Source: Amoebophrya sp. A120 (taxonomy: Eukaryota; Sar; Dinophyceae; Syndiniales; Amoebophryaceae). From it: a DNA stretch of 64,000 nt. The position numbers and the translations under genes were made by a program. The stretch lies in assembly GCA_905178155.1 (NCBI GenBank), contig CAJINV010000011.1, positions 493,914-557,913 on the forward strand, written 5' to 3'. This document shows positions 45,444 to 57,900 of the stretch, in pieces (positions within the stretch are counted from its first letter, which is position 1; each line of letters opens with the position of its first letter). A model generated the notes under the pieces. The model saw only the letters and a program-made list of their open reading frames with translations. It had not been told where the DNA came from and searched no databases.

Positions 45444-47796
45444 TCAGGAACCCTTGAAGGTTCGCCGCCGCTGCTCGACGCCGTTCAGCCTTTGCTCTAC
45501 TCGGGGAAGGGGCTGCGTGACGGTTTTGGTACGCCACTCGTTCTCGCGCACGGACAGCTTGCGCACCTCCTCGGGTAGCTTGTCTGGCTTCGCGTCCAGG
45601 TCAACGTCGCGCCAGCGGTATCTGTTCCCGACTTCGTCGACGATGCCGCGCCATCGCAGAACTTCGCCACTCAGTCGCTCGTCCGTCTCTGCCGCGTGGC
45701 ACATCGGAACACGAATGACCGTGTTCCACTGCCCGGCGGTCTAGTGGAATTCAGAAATTCAAATTCGGAATGTGGAAAAAATTATCGCCGCATACAAATT
45801 CCTAAGCGACACTGACAAAAGACGTCCCCCTTAATTCAAATTCATAAAGAAAAAATGTCCTACGCTACGAGATCCAAAAAGCAAGCACTTAACTAAGTAC
45901 TACCTCAAAGCTGCGGGCGGCGGTGAATTTTGGCTGGTAAATCTGTTCTGGCGCGACGATTTTGTTTACGTGCCTCCTGATCTCGCGGCCCATGGTAACA
46001 ACAGCGTGGTCGTTTGCGAAGACGTTTTGCTCGAGGTCCAACCGCAAGGCCGCACAGTCCACGTCGCGCTCCAACACGTTCACGATGTCGAACCGCAGGA
46101 TTTTCGCCAACATAAAGTCGACCAGAATGTTCGGGAACATGTAGCGCACCACCACGCGGTGGCAGCCGGTCTTCTGAAGCATTTCCGCACTGGTGTAGCC
46201 CGTCGCCACGTACATCTTCGTGTTGGTTTCCGGCGGGAAGGAATTGGAGACCCACTGGAAGATCGCGCCCGCAACCGGACCGGCAACATCGTCGCCACTG
46301 TACACGCCAGCTTCCAAAAACTTTTTGTACAAAGCATTCCGCTGAACGCGCTCTGCCTCCGCTGTCGCCGTGTCCACAGGCTCATCCAGAGGCGACCGTA
46401 GCTCCACGCAAACGTCAAAGAAAAGCTGAATTTGAACAACTTTGGTTTTGGCACAATTAAAACTACACAATACGACCACAATCCAGCAACTGCAAAATCA
46501 TCATAGATGCTGAATTCAAATTCTACAACGTTGCAAACAAGCATGAGCATGTAAAAAAATCTCTATACATACCTTGAAAATTGGCGTCGGGTTCTCGAAT
46601 AGAACTGCTGGTCTGCCGAGGGTGTGCAGTTTCGCGATGGTGTTGTGCAGGAGGCTGCAGCCTTTTTCCTCTGCTATGAAGAGCGCGTGATCCTCCGGCG
46701 CCTGCATAAGGCAGCACGCGTTCTTAATCCAGCAACCGTGGGAAATCTCCGCCCGCTCAATCGCTGAGCGATGAGACGGCGGCGTCTTCCACTCCGCTTG
46801 GTCCACCATGGTGCGCACGACGGGTTTGACGTACTTCCGGAACTGTTGGAATTTTCGTTCACAGTACGAGAAGTATCCCTTCGGCAGAAACCGTTCCACG
46901 TCCGCGTCGGCGACACTGAGCGTCTCTTTGGTTTTTCGGTCACGCGTGTGGAGGCCCGCAGCCCAAAGCCGTTCTTCCGCACGTAGGCACTGCTCCAGAA
47001 CCATGGCCGGGTCCTCCGGTACGACCTCGGGTGACTTGTTCGCACAAACTGCAGAAGATGACGACGCCGGTAGCTTGGAACTACACACATCGACTGCTGA
47101 TTTTTCCCGGTGATCTTTCTCATCCTCCGTGATTGGTGGGGCCGTGGAGTCGATGTCCTTGTTCAACACCGGGCTCGCACCCGGCGAGGACGCGGTGGTC
47201 GACAATGAGGCAATATTTTCCTGCGGGCTGCAATTTTTCTCCCCAACGAGACTCCTAACTTCGTCCATGAGCCGCAGCTCCTCAGGTCTTCCTGTTCTAC
47301 TGCACGATTTAATAGTATTCGGCGCAAAAGAACTCGCTTCGCCAGTTGTTGCGTCGTCCTCGCCCCTCTTTTCGGCTTGCATACTAGTTTCGAGGATTCC
47401 CGCCCTTGCTGGCATTTTATCGTCGTGCGTCTGGTCAGAGGAGCTTCGCAACTCTCGGCTCTTCGCAGCAGCTTCGGGATCTTCTATCCTTGCTGAAGAA
47501 AGAACTACATCCTTGCTGCTCCTGTCGTTAGTAATATCTTGATCTTCCTGCTGTACTAGCGCTGCATCTTCGTGGTCCGAGCTTAGAATTTGGCCCGCTT
47601 CATCCCGTTGCACCTGCTGCTCCCCTTCCACGCTGCTTCTGTGCTGCCCATCCTTCGGAGTAGTTTCATCGCCGTCGCGGTGCGATAGCAAACTGCTAGC
47701 TACGACCGTTACCCCACATGCTGCTATGGCGGCAGATGAACTCAAGGCACCAATTGTCGTGGGCTCGTTTGTGGAAAGCGAGAGAAGGCGGTCCAT
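45444..47796 (-). CDS. Unknown 680-residue protein, conserved-looking C-terminal half
   Basis: Three exons (46573-47796, 45904-46425, 45444-45740) joined by GT-AG introns 46426-46572 and 45741-45903, both phase 0. ATG at 47796, TGA at 45444-45446. The N-terminal 270 residues are acidic and low-complexity with one hydrophobic stretch near the start (AIAACGVTVVASSLL). The remainder is globular in composition, with six or more Cys in exon 1 and mixed alpha/beta-like sequence in exon 2 (QWVSNSFPPETNTKMYVATG, CHRVVVRYMFPNILVDFML). No family recognised and no introner present. Confidence 0.75.
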
Positions 47797-48783
47797 CTTG
47801 ATTGTACTAGAAACCGGACTACTTCTCGCATCTGCGATTTTTGTGTGCTGTCTTAATTTGTGCTTTTCTGCCTGGTGAGCGAATTACTTTTCTAAAATCT
47901 TAACACTCGGATCGATCTGCAAACAGCACGCTACGATCACACTAGATTTACTCCACCAACGACATGATACTCAGGAGCACACGACCAGCGTACAGATTAT
48001 GTTCAGCTCTCGGTTACAACATTTCTAAAAGGCCTGTAAAAGCGAATGTGATAGTGACAGCGCGTAGAAGATAACTCTGTCATGGATGACAGGTTCAGTC
48101 GTGGATCGTTCACATAAATAGATAATCTTGTCTCTCGTGCATAATTGCGTTGTCATGCTAGACCAAGATCCTCGTCGCTGCAATGCAATGCTTTGGAACA
48201 CTGAATATTAAGGAGGTGACAAGTATTAGTACCCATTTTCAGCCCACTTCGACGGCTATATACAGTTTTTTTTCTCGTGTGGTGAAAGTTTGACGGGGTG
48301 CGTCAATATGTGAGAAGTGAGTCTGTGGATGTCTTTCCGAAAAGGATGCGCTTTTTGTGCAGCTGAGACCTTCTAGCTGATTATGGATCGATGAAGTGCT
48401 GTGTCTATCTGGTGAGCAGCACAACATCCATTCGAAAAATGCGAGTTCTGCAGAGTATCAAGCACATTCCTGAAAACATCCTAGTACACTGAGTGTCTCC
48501 TGTTCCATTATACGGAAGACGCCTGAAATATCAAACCCGTCTTGGACATAATCACCTTCTCCCATAAGTGAAAAGCACTTCAGAAGTAGAGTACATTCGC
48601 TTTGCAACGGTCTTCATCTAGGGTGGATATGGAGCTACTAAATCTCGACTTCCCTAGGGATACTATCGCGCGGCAAGACCAAGATCGAAGAACTCCCCGC
48701 CGTAATAAATGGCGTATGGTGAGGAAGATGTTGATGTCCCTACGAAGGCAGAAAGCCCGTCGCACCATCTGCTTTCGACCTCG
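47797..48783. other. Intergenic region
   Basis: AT-rich spacer with no supported gene. Short frames on both strands (48239-48427, 48580-48829) are probably chance. Confidence 0.5.
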
Positions 48784-48825
48784 CGGCAAAATTGGATGTC
48801 GTCGTGATCTCCCAGCCTTTTACTT
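48784..48825. repeat. 42-bp direct repeat, left copy
   Basis: Begins CGGCAAAATTGGATGTCGTC and ends TTTTACTT. Identical to 49953-49994, which contains the MBF1 stop codon and the first bases of its 3' flank. Confidence 0.9.
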
Positions 48826-49952
48826 TTAATGCAGAACCGCCCTGGAACTAATTGCGTTTCTCAATGAATTCAGAATGAAGTCAGAGTTTCGCACTTTTTG
48901 GGATTTTGGGGCGAAAGGCATCGCCTAAATCACCTCTAACAGCGCCAACGCGGCCCCCTTAGCCCGACAATAAGGTGGCTGACAGGGCGCAAAAGCGCAA
49001 GCGTCGTAGTGAGTGCATCGATAGCCGCGTAGCGGCTCTTTACTGAACAAATGGCCACAATGTTTCCCAATGCACGGCCCCGAACTGGGAGGGCGTGCGC
49101 GTGCTTCAGGCGTGTACCTCTCAAACACCCAACACCCACAAGCGTCGCTCACTCGAGGGGCCCTGACGATCACAAATACGCGCACAAAATGCGGACCGGA
49201 TTGGGCAAGGTGTCGGACAAGACGTCCCAGGTCCCTCGGCGCGAAGCCCCTCTGGCCCGGAGCCCATGGAACTCACGATGCCAGATCCCAAGAAACAAAT
49301 CCACAAGCAAGATGATGCAGCGAAACAGAGCCCCGGCAATCATTTTGCCCCCTTTTGATAGATGCGAAACGGCCAAAAGCCTCGACAACGCCGTACTTGT
49401 TTTGCCAAACTTTTTTCAACTCTTTTCCAACTTAATTTTGAAATTGGTGCCGGACCCTTCCGCAAGATGCTCGCTGGCCCGCCTTTTCTTCAATGGCCTG
49501 GCTGGACGCCGGGCCGCTTCCCTCGAAAAAAACACAGGCCAGGGTGGTTCCTCGCTATGGCCTGCGGTCTTTCATGACCCGGGAATCAGGGCCCATTCGC
49601 CAGAGGCAAGTGTGCGGCTGGCGGCGTGCAAGGCAATAATGTTGGGGGCAGCAATGACGTTGCATCGCTGCAAAATCTTGCCAGGCTAAGAAAGTCCCTG
49701 TCTTTCGCGCATGAAGACGCTTATACAGTGGCGGCCCGAAGCAGGAAAGTCGAAGGGCCTCCACGCGCCCTATTGATGACCAGGCTGATGCTCCGTCGGT
49801 CGATAACCAGGCGCGAGGACTCAGGCCCCTAAAACGAGCCAAAGTGTAAAATTGCTGGAATTCTGAATTCATTCTGTTCTGAATTCGTTAAGAAATGATT
49901 ATTTTCTACGGCGGTTTTGAGTTAATTGATATTTTTTGCGTCCGTCCATCTT
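48826..49952. other. GC-rich 1.1 kb segment between direct repeats
   Basis: Bounded by identical 42-bp direct repeats. Short inverted motifs lie near its ends (AATGAATTCAGAA at about 48863, TTCTGAATTCATT at about 49863). The interior is GC-rich, unlike the surrounding spacers, with overlapping long frames on several frames (for example 49051-49689 plus), none of which resembles a known protein. It may be an inserted sequence or an incomplete duplication product. Confidence 0.5.
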
Positions 49953-49994
49953 CGGCAAAATTGGATGTCGTCGTGATCTCCCAGCCTTTTACTT
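49953..49994. repeat. 42-bp direct repeat, right copy
   Basis: Identical to 48784-48825. It includes the MBF1 stop codon (49989-49991). Confidence 0.9.
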
Positions 49995-51035
49995 GTCGTC
50001 CTTCTTCTTCTGCTTCGGGATTTTTGGCAGCGGCGCTCCCAGTGCGCGGTTCAGTTTCTGAATCACCGCGCCCTCCGGGACAGCCTTGCCTGCCTCGTAG
50101 TCGCGAATGATAGCCGGAGCCAGATTATGCATTGCAAATATCAATCTGGCGGTCTGGAAGGATGCAACTTGTCATGCTAAGTCTGGAGGAACTGGATCGT
50201 GCAAAAAGTAGTCTACTTTTGTTGACCAGGTTCAGAGGGATTTTCTCATGCACAGGGTAGGCATGATAGTACAGATCTGTCATCATGCTAAATCCTGCAT
50301 TTTTCGAGGCCTCATGGGTCGTGGAAAACTTGCATGACAAGTTTCGTACTATTCTTCCAGACCCCGATCGATATTTGCAGTGGATACAGATTGCACGCCT
50401 GCGCCAGCTGTGCCTGAGTTAGGCCCTTCCCCTGTCGCAGCTTCTGCAGGGCCAGCTTGAACTCCGTTGGAATCTGCGACAATGGTATTGGTGTTTTATT
50501 TTATGGTTGTATTGATCAGGATATTGATTCGATTGATATGCTAGGGAAGAACAAGAACATCAACATCAAACAGTTCAAGATCTGCGTTACTTAATTCGAT
50601 TGACGCATCGAAAATCTTTGGTAGGTTGTCATACGCATAATGTTATTTTGTGTAGTAAAAAAAACACGAAGATCATGATGAAGTACCTGGCGGTGCTTGT
50701 AACTTCCAGTATCCTCATCGAGCGCCTTGGAGTTCGTTGGTCCCACCGAATGGTTCGCAGCACCAAATTTGTTCTCCACTTCCAGGTTTCCAGTCCTGGC
50801 CGCAGCATTCTGCGCAGCCTTGGATTTCGCGTTGCCACCTGTTTAGAAGTAGAGGGTTAGTTTGTAGTGAACAATGTGCAGCTTTTTTATTTGACTACAT
50901 TATTTTTTGGCATGGCTTGATATAAAGACCGCAAGAAATCAACCGCAAAAATTCTTTGATCATCTTACCTGCTGTCTTCGTCCACCCGTAAGTCGGGGTG
51001 TCGAGAGAGTTAGCAGCGTTAGGGTGGGCCGACAT
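49989..51035 (-). CDS. MBF1: Multiprotein bridging factor 1 (MBF1/EDF1)
   Basis: 145 residues from four exons: 50969-51035, 50687-50838, 50387-50473 and 49989-50125. ATG at 51035, TAA at 49989-49991. GT-AG introns are 50839-50968 and 50474-50686, and one family A introner (50126-50386) splits the helix-turn-helix. Family features: the LDEDTGSY stretch before the core, QKLRQGKGLTQAQLAQACN, then IIRDYEAGKAVPEGAVIQKL and a Lys-rich tail. MBF1 is a nuclear coactivator linking TBP with bZIP-type regulators and a ribosome-associated quality-control factor in other eukaryotes. Length matches the family (about 140-150). The N-terminal MBF1 domain is shortened and diverged. Confidence 0.93.
50126..50386. 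mobile_element. Introner element, family A
   Basis: 261 bp. Family A repeats with insertions (AATATCAATCTGGCGGTCTG left). Duplication CAGAT. Excision joins QACNL to APAIIRDYE, restoring the MBF1 helix-turn-helix. Confidence 0.95.
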
Positions 51036-52210
51036 TGTTCGTTCTTGTCTCCTTTCCGGGGATAGGATACTCGGCTCCTGCTTACGGCGTTTATTAGTAG
51101 ATGTGGCTCCTCTGTGAAGATAACGAAGTCGCTTCTACTTTCCAGACAGCTAAGTGGAGTTTTCTTTTTTCACAAAGAACAGAAGATAATCTAATACAAC
51201 TAAATCGAAGATGTAGGCGGTCGAGCGAACAAATTGGAGATTTGTGTTCTTGAGAACTTCCGTGTGGACGGTCGGAGTAAAAAAATGGGAGAATTTATTT
51301 TATCCAAAACAACGCCAAAAAAATGCTCGGTAGTGACGACAAGCGCTTCTTCTGGGTCTGGTACCACTTCGAAATCTACTTCACTCTAACAAACCTATGT
51401 CAATTGAGTATGTGTAGTAATTGAATATGGGGTCGGTCGTCGTGGGAGCTTTGTTGTATCGCCTGAAACTTTTGTACGAAAATCAAGTCAAACTGACAAT
51501 CCAACGCACGGTCAAAAATGGAAAAGAGACTTCTCCGCAGATGATCAATCTTTCAGCTTGTTCTAAACATCTTCATTATCCGAAGCGCTCGAGATAATAC
51601 AAGAACCGATGAAGATTTGTTCTTTAAGGATCGCGGAGTAGATAGATTCTGTGTCATTCTGATCATGTCGATAATTCTATTTCCGGTGGTACATCAGGAG
51701 AGGCTTGAGCGAACGCTAGGTACATTGTCGCTCGGTGCATTCTAAGACACAGAGCGAGGAGAGAAGTTGCGATATTTTCATATGCGCGATGTAGTGTGAT
51801 GTCACATATTCATATACTTCGCATGTCAACGATATCCTTGTACACGGTTCTTTTTGTCTTTTTATGTAAAGCACTTGCTTTTGTTAGCAGTCTCCATCAT
51901 ACAAAAGGCGTTTCGCGTTCCTGTTCCACTTCTTACTGGTGAATGACAAGCATGTACAACTCTCGAGAGCGCGTTCATCTTTGTGTGTTGCAACATGCAC
52001 TATTAACAACGTACGGAAATATAGGTATTTGAAGCCCTAAGCGACATATAAGACATCATCAAACAGTCGGATTATTTAGTATCTATTTTACGGCAAGAAA
52101 CTTGAGAGCATTTTTCTAGCTGCGGACTACTTCCTGCTGACTTCTTCATGTTCATCCTCATGAAAAAATCGATGGATAGAGATACTGTCACACAGATCAA
52201 CTACTTCTAC
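51036..52210. other. Intergenic region
   Basis: About 1.2 kb, AT-rich, upstream of MBF1. No open frame, element or RNA gene could be supported. Confidence 0.5.
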
Positions 52211-54045
52211 TTATTTCTTCTCCTGTTTGACCGGCGACGGCGCGGCTGACGTAGTAGCACCCGCTGCTAACCCAGCGGAAGTAGGCTTGCCGCTGATCCC
52301 CCCAGCACCACCGGCGACCGGTTTGTTATTATTCCCCTTTTTGTTGGACTGCACGCTTTTCACTCGCTGCATCAGCGCCGCGGGCTTCAACTTCCACGTC
52401 TGCACTGGCCGCCACCATGTATGAAAGCGTCAGGTTTGAAATCGACATAGTTGAAATGATTTGTCATGCACAAAATGGATACCAGTTGGAAGACCAATTT
52501 CCAAGCGGCGCATGACAAATTTTCCTAGCACCGGAATCCAATTTGCCATGCTGTTTGGGCAAAGAAGACTGCTCCTCTCATGCTACTCTAACAGCACATT
52601 GCATAGCCCTAAACAGGCTCACAATCGGTCTCATATGCCTGCTCCCTAGTACAGGCCTGCAGTACTTTGCATTTTATGCATCACAAAATTTTCGATTTTG
52701 TCGATTTCGATCCTGACACATCCATACCAAGGGGAGTGTCCGTACATCCGCAGGTAGGTTTCCGTATCAAGTGCAAATATTTTTGAATATCTGGAAGACT
52801 TGTGATGCTGTGTTTGGACTCTAAAAAAATCTGTATTGCATGAGCAGCAAAATAGGAGTCCAACTCTTGCTACGCGAAGAGGGCATCTGTAATGCGGGAT
52901 AGGCATCATCAAGACGGCCTCAAAAAATCTGTGATGGAAGGGCGTACAACATAGACATCATGGCTCATGGGAAACGTGCATGACAAGTTCGCATCCTTCC
53001 AGACCCAGATCGACATTTGCAACGCATATTCCGAATACTCGGTCAACTCCGAATTCTCCGCCCGCAGAAATCGCCACAGCCGCCACTTCCTTTTCTTCTT
53101 CGTTGTACTAGCGGAGTTGTCTTTTTGCTGCAAGATCTTCCCGATGTCCAGACCGTACTCCTGATTTCGGGTTTGTGGCAGCAGTTGGAACAATTCCTGG
53201 TCTTCTTGCGTGTTTGATGTCCATTGGTTGGTATTTTTAGTCGTCGTCCTTGCTACTTTTGATACTGTAGTCGATGGATTACTATCTTCTGCCCGGTCTA
53301 GTCGTGTTTCCCGAATTGTTGCGCCGTCCTGGTCGTCGTCGTTGAGCCCCTCATCGTTTGCTGTCGCGCTTGTAGTTGTTCTCTCGCCGTTTATTTCAGC
53401 AACTGCAGAGTGGTTCGCTCTCGCGCTTTGTCCGCTTTTGCATGCGACGGCGGCCTAAAACAAGTGGTCGTGTGTTTTCCTTTTCGTGCAGTGTTGGATC
53501 ACGTTGGCATAAAGAGCAAATGAACGGCATTTTTCAGATGATGATATCATGGTGACTACTACCCACAGCTGGTGCCATGAACAAACGAAACTCGCAAGGG
53601 CATTTCCAACACAAACTGGTCACAACAGAAGCTCGTAGTCCTACGCCTAGTACTTTATATATACCTCCTTCCCCGTCGATCCTCCCGTTCCAGCCTTACA
53701 CGCATCATCAAAACTCTCCTCCAGCAGGGTGGTGTTCAGAAAGCTCTGGTTCTTCTTGGTTGGTCGTGATGTTTTAATAATGTTCCCGCTGGGTTTGCTG
53801 TCCTGCTCCTGGACGAGTTCATCTTGAGCGGCACTTTCTGCTCCACTTCTGGGTGCGAAAAACGCCCCCACGCCCACCTTCGGGGTCAGGATGTTTTTCT
53901 CGATGGTCTTGGAGTTCAGCACAAAGTCCCGCTTCACCTGGATAAACTTTTTGTCCCACTCCAACTTCTCAATCAGCGCCCGATTCCGCTGGTACGGGCT
54001 CTGTTGCGTCGCTAAATGCACACGCGTTTTGCGGCTGTTCCACAT
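52211..54045 (-). CDS. Unknown basic 347-residue protein
   Basis: Exons 53665-54045, 53029-53454, 52727-52764 and 52211-52419, joined by a GT-AG intron (53455-53664) and two introners. ATG at 54045, TAA at 52211-52213. The N-terminal 45 residues are strongly basic and look structured (RNRALIEKLEWDKKFIQVKR), followed by a disordered acidic/polar region. A conserved-looking block KRKWRLWRFLRAENSEL...YLRMYGHSPWWRPVQTWKL follows, rich in Trp and Arg, then a Gly/Ala/Lys-rich tail. It resembles RNA- or ribosome-binding proteins in composition only; no family recognised. Confidence 0.75.
52420..52726. mobile_element. Introner element, family I (single copy here)
   Basis: 307 bp. Inverted repeats unlike the other families (GTCAGGATCGAAATCGACA type). 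Flanks CCATG/CCAAG. The interior carries the usual words (TTTGTCATGC, GCATGACAAAT). Excision joins YGHSPW to WRPVQTW in frame. Confidence 0.88.
52765..53028. mobile_element. Introner element, family A (degenerate left end)
   Basis: 264 bp. Right repeat standard, left repeat diverged. Duplication TTCCG. Excision joins LTEYSE to TYLRMYG in frame. Confidence 0.93.
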
Positions 54046-54985
54046 GATTCTGATTCTGCAGGAGGATTACGTGTTTGTTTGTAAAAGAAGGACGAACAAA
54101 CTACTTAGACGATGTTGATCTTCTGTGAGTGAAATAAAGCGGCAATCTCTCTCTCTACCAGAACCTTGGACAGCAAAAAACAGGTTTCAGGTTCCGCACG
54201 CACACTTAATTGTTGTTCTTCGTATAATATCACATTAAATGACGTGGGTGAAGATGGACGGCATCATGAGAACAATCTTAATCTTTACTCAACAAGGTCG
54301 GTAGAACTTCTGTCCCACAGCTGCAACTACTCTCAGGACCCAATTAGTTCGCATAAAACAAAAAAGAAAACGAAACAGAAAAAAACGGAACAAGCGACAT
54401 GTCCTCGATCAAAAATCCAGCTCCTGGCTGAGATTCAATTATTTTTTTGTAGTTCGTCGTTAAGTGTTATATCGACTCTTTTTCTATTTTTTCAAATGGC
54501 ATATTACTGCGCAAAAAGCAAGACAAATACACCAACGAGTGGCTCGATTTTTCACTTCGCCGGCAGAGCAATTAAGGACCGCGTAGTGAAAAAAAATCAC
54601 TGTCACCATCCGCAAAAAAAGAAAGTTCGCTAGTACACAGCTAGTATTTTGCTTCGAACAAAAAAGACCAAATCACACTTGTTCAATAAACACGAATAGT
54701 TGCAAAAAACAATGCATCCACATCGATTTCCAGCCGCAGCAAGAGCGACGATGATAACTTTAATTGCATTGCAAAATAATCAATAAACCAAACAAACCTC
54801 GAGCTGCAAGAACGTCAAGTAATGTGCGAAGTATAATTCTTAGCATAAATCATGTGAGTACAGGACGAGCCATCGTGTCTCTCTTTATTCCAATTTTTTC
54901 TGCCTTCTTTGAATTTGATGAAGAAAAAGAAGAGCCGTTAGTACTTACTTTACAACATCCCACGAGTAGTTCTCTCGGCCCTTTA
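54046..54985. other. Intergenic region
   Basis: AT-rich spacer. A plus-strand frame at 54166-54633 is low-complexity and Lys-rich and is not supported as a gene. Confidence 0.5.
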
Positions 54986-57900
54986 TCATCCCGTGAACGC
55001 CGACATACTCGTTGGGGGTTTCAGGGCCCGCATTTGGCGCACAATCGCATCCACCTCCTCGCGCTGCACGGCCAGTTGGTTCTCCTTCTGCCCCAGGAGT
55101 TTTTTCAACTCGAAGATTTCGTGTTTTTGGATCTCCAACTCGGTTTCCAGGGTGATCTCCTTCTTCTTGGCGGTTTGCTGCATCGCCTGCGTCTTCTGCA
55201 GCAGCTGCTTCTCCAACAGGGCCACCGTGCTGGCCAGCTGCCGGAACTGCTGCGGTACGGAACTCGACTGTTGGTCTTTCGTGGACACCACCAGCTGCGC
55301 TAACGAGTCGTTCTTGTCCTGCAGCTCTTTCACGTCCTGCTGCAGCCGGTCCTTCTGCCGCACCAGCTCCGCGTTCTGCAGCGTCATTCGCGTCAACTCC
55401 GTCTTGGTCGCGAGGTCAGCTTGTGTAGCAGGACCGCCGATGACAGTACTTGAAGTCGTTTGGCCATCTTGTTGCGCACCATAATTCATCATTTCAGAAC
55501 CAGTTTGCCTGGTTTTGTTGTTCGGCGCGCCGTGGTCACCAGGAGCTGTGGTCCCTCGTCCCCCCGCCCCAGGCACGGAGTTGAAGAAGTTGCTCCAGAT
55601 CTGTTCGCCCGAGCTCCCCTGCTGCAGCAAGTCTTGCAGCAACAAAAGCCATTCGACGTCCTTCTGCCCCTTGCTCCGGCCGAAGAACAGCGTCAGGGTT
55701 TCCACCTCCACCGGAGTTAGGACCTCCTGGGCGACGTTCAGGGTCTTCGATTGGAAAATATCCAAAAAATCCTGCCGCGACACCGTGCCGGAGCAGCTCG
55801 GATCCTTCAACCGAAAGGCGTCCAGCAGTTCCTGCCACTTGTTCATCACATGCAAATACTTATATCTGGGTCGGGAAAGAACAACTTCCTTGTGATGCAA
55901 GCCTGCGAATAATGAGCTCACTGCAAAAATAGGTGACCAAGCATTGCAGGTTTTTGAGAGAGCTCCTGCGTCATGCGTATTCCGCATGGCAGGCTCCATT
56001 CTTGCATGACAGGCAAGAGGATCTTTTCGCGCCTAAGCATCACAGAGTTGTTTGAGTTGACGCTTAAAGTTACTTATGCCAGACGAGCATCACAAACCCG
56101 GCATTCTTCCAGACCAAGACATATTTGCCATGCATATTGTTGCTGTCCTTGAGCTTCCGCAACGGGTGCAATACACTGGCGAAGGAGCCTGGGTTAGTTG
56201 TTAGACTTAGGTTGCAGATGAACAATACACGCTTGTACAAATGAGCAGCTCAACAAGTCAGTTGCAAAAACAAAAAAGCTCGAATAAAATTGATAAGTAC
56301 CTAGCTGCGGCGTCGCCCCTTGCAACAGGAGAGTGCGCAACTCCGGCCAAAACACCTTCCCACCGGGCACACACAGCAGTGCCGCGTCCTCCTGCAGCTG
56401 CTTCAGCTCCGGGCCCCAGGGCCCGCACCGCTGCACGCTCTTGAGAAACTCAAACCAGGGGATGCTCAAGCCGTGGTGGCTGTGGTGCACTTTAAGGTCC
56501 TGTTCCAAGATCGGGAAGTCCTCTGCGACGAAGCGGTTTTCCCGCCACCGCTCCGCGAACAGCGCGAACGCCAGCGTTTGCTCGCCGATCTCTATCAAGT
56601 GCAAAAATGACTGGGTCTCGAACATCGGAAGATCTGTCATGCACACCTGACATGACCCATGACGGCTGTGATGTATGCCCTAGCATTACAGATTTTCTGA
56701 GTGCTTCTTGATGCCTATCCTGCATGAGAAATGCCCTCTCCACGTGCCAAAAACTGGACTCCTATTGCCTGTCATGCAATTTGTTTAGAATCCAAAAATA
56801 GCATTACAAGTTGCATCCTTCCAGACCCAGGAGACATCTTTGCATTTGATAATCGCTGGTGGCCGTCCAAAGGTGTCTTCGGTCTCCGGCGAGAGGCTCT
56901 CTGCGACGGACAGCTTTTGCAACAGCGCTTGGTCCAGCAGCGACCGGATGGTCGGCATCGCGAGAAAAAATCCCCCCTCCCCATATTGACAAGGAATGTC
57001 TTATTCGAAGATTTGTGTTGCTGATTTGTGGCCACGAATCGTGTCTGGCTTGCCAGAAGGCAACTCCACAGGCTCCGCCGCATTATGCAGGCGGCTTGTC
57101 ATGCTGCTGGGACTACCGCGCGGGCGTTTTTCATGCCAAGCGCCTAGGCCAAAGCCTCTCTGCTCAGGCCTGATATGGGTCTGCAGTCCTCTCCAGCAAG
57201 ACAAATCTGATTTGTGTACGCAAATCCAGCATCAGAAACTTCGTTTCGATATGGGGAGAGGGGATTTTTCCTTTTGATAGTCGGCAAATCGTTCTTCTCG
57301 ATCGCGACCCGCATATGAAATGCAAAAATGTCTGGGTCTGGAAGGATCCGAACTTGTGATGCGCATTGTAGAACACAGAAAAATCTCTCATGCATAGGTA
57401 GCAAAAGCTGCCGACTTTCTGTCACCAAAATGGGGGACTTCTCATGCGGGTTCGGCATTGCGGAAGCTTCTCGAAACCTGTGGTGCTAGAGCTTCCATGC
57501 CAGAGCTTCTGCGTCATGCAAAAACAGCATGACTCTTCCAGACCCAGACATTTTTACATTTGATACCGCACGCGCTGAAGAAATTCCGTCGTGGGGTAGG
57601 GCCCAGCATCCGCGGCTTGCTTCCTGCGGATCTGCAGTGCATCCACAAACGCCAACAGGTGGTTTTTGTCCTGCACGCGCTGCGACTGCTCAGCCTTTCG
57701 CCGCATTTCCTGGTCCGCAACATCTTCTACATTCGCGGCTGTTGTTCCGGGCGGCTGGTAGGACTTCTGCTCCAATAAGTCGCTCGCGGCCTTCTCGAGG
57801 ATTCCGAAGCACAGCGCGAACGGCTGGGCCAAAAATTTCCGCATCAGAGACGGCGTGAACTGCAGAAAATCCCGGGCTTTGATCGATTGGGATTGCGCAG

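Noticed and set aside
49051-49689. 212-codon plus-strand frame
   Set aside because: It is inside the segment between 42-bp direct repeats; several frames are open because of high GC and none looks like a conserved protein.
54166-54633. 155-codon plus-strand frame
   Set aside because: AT-rich, Lys-rich low-complexity sequence in a spacer, on the strand with no supported genes.
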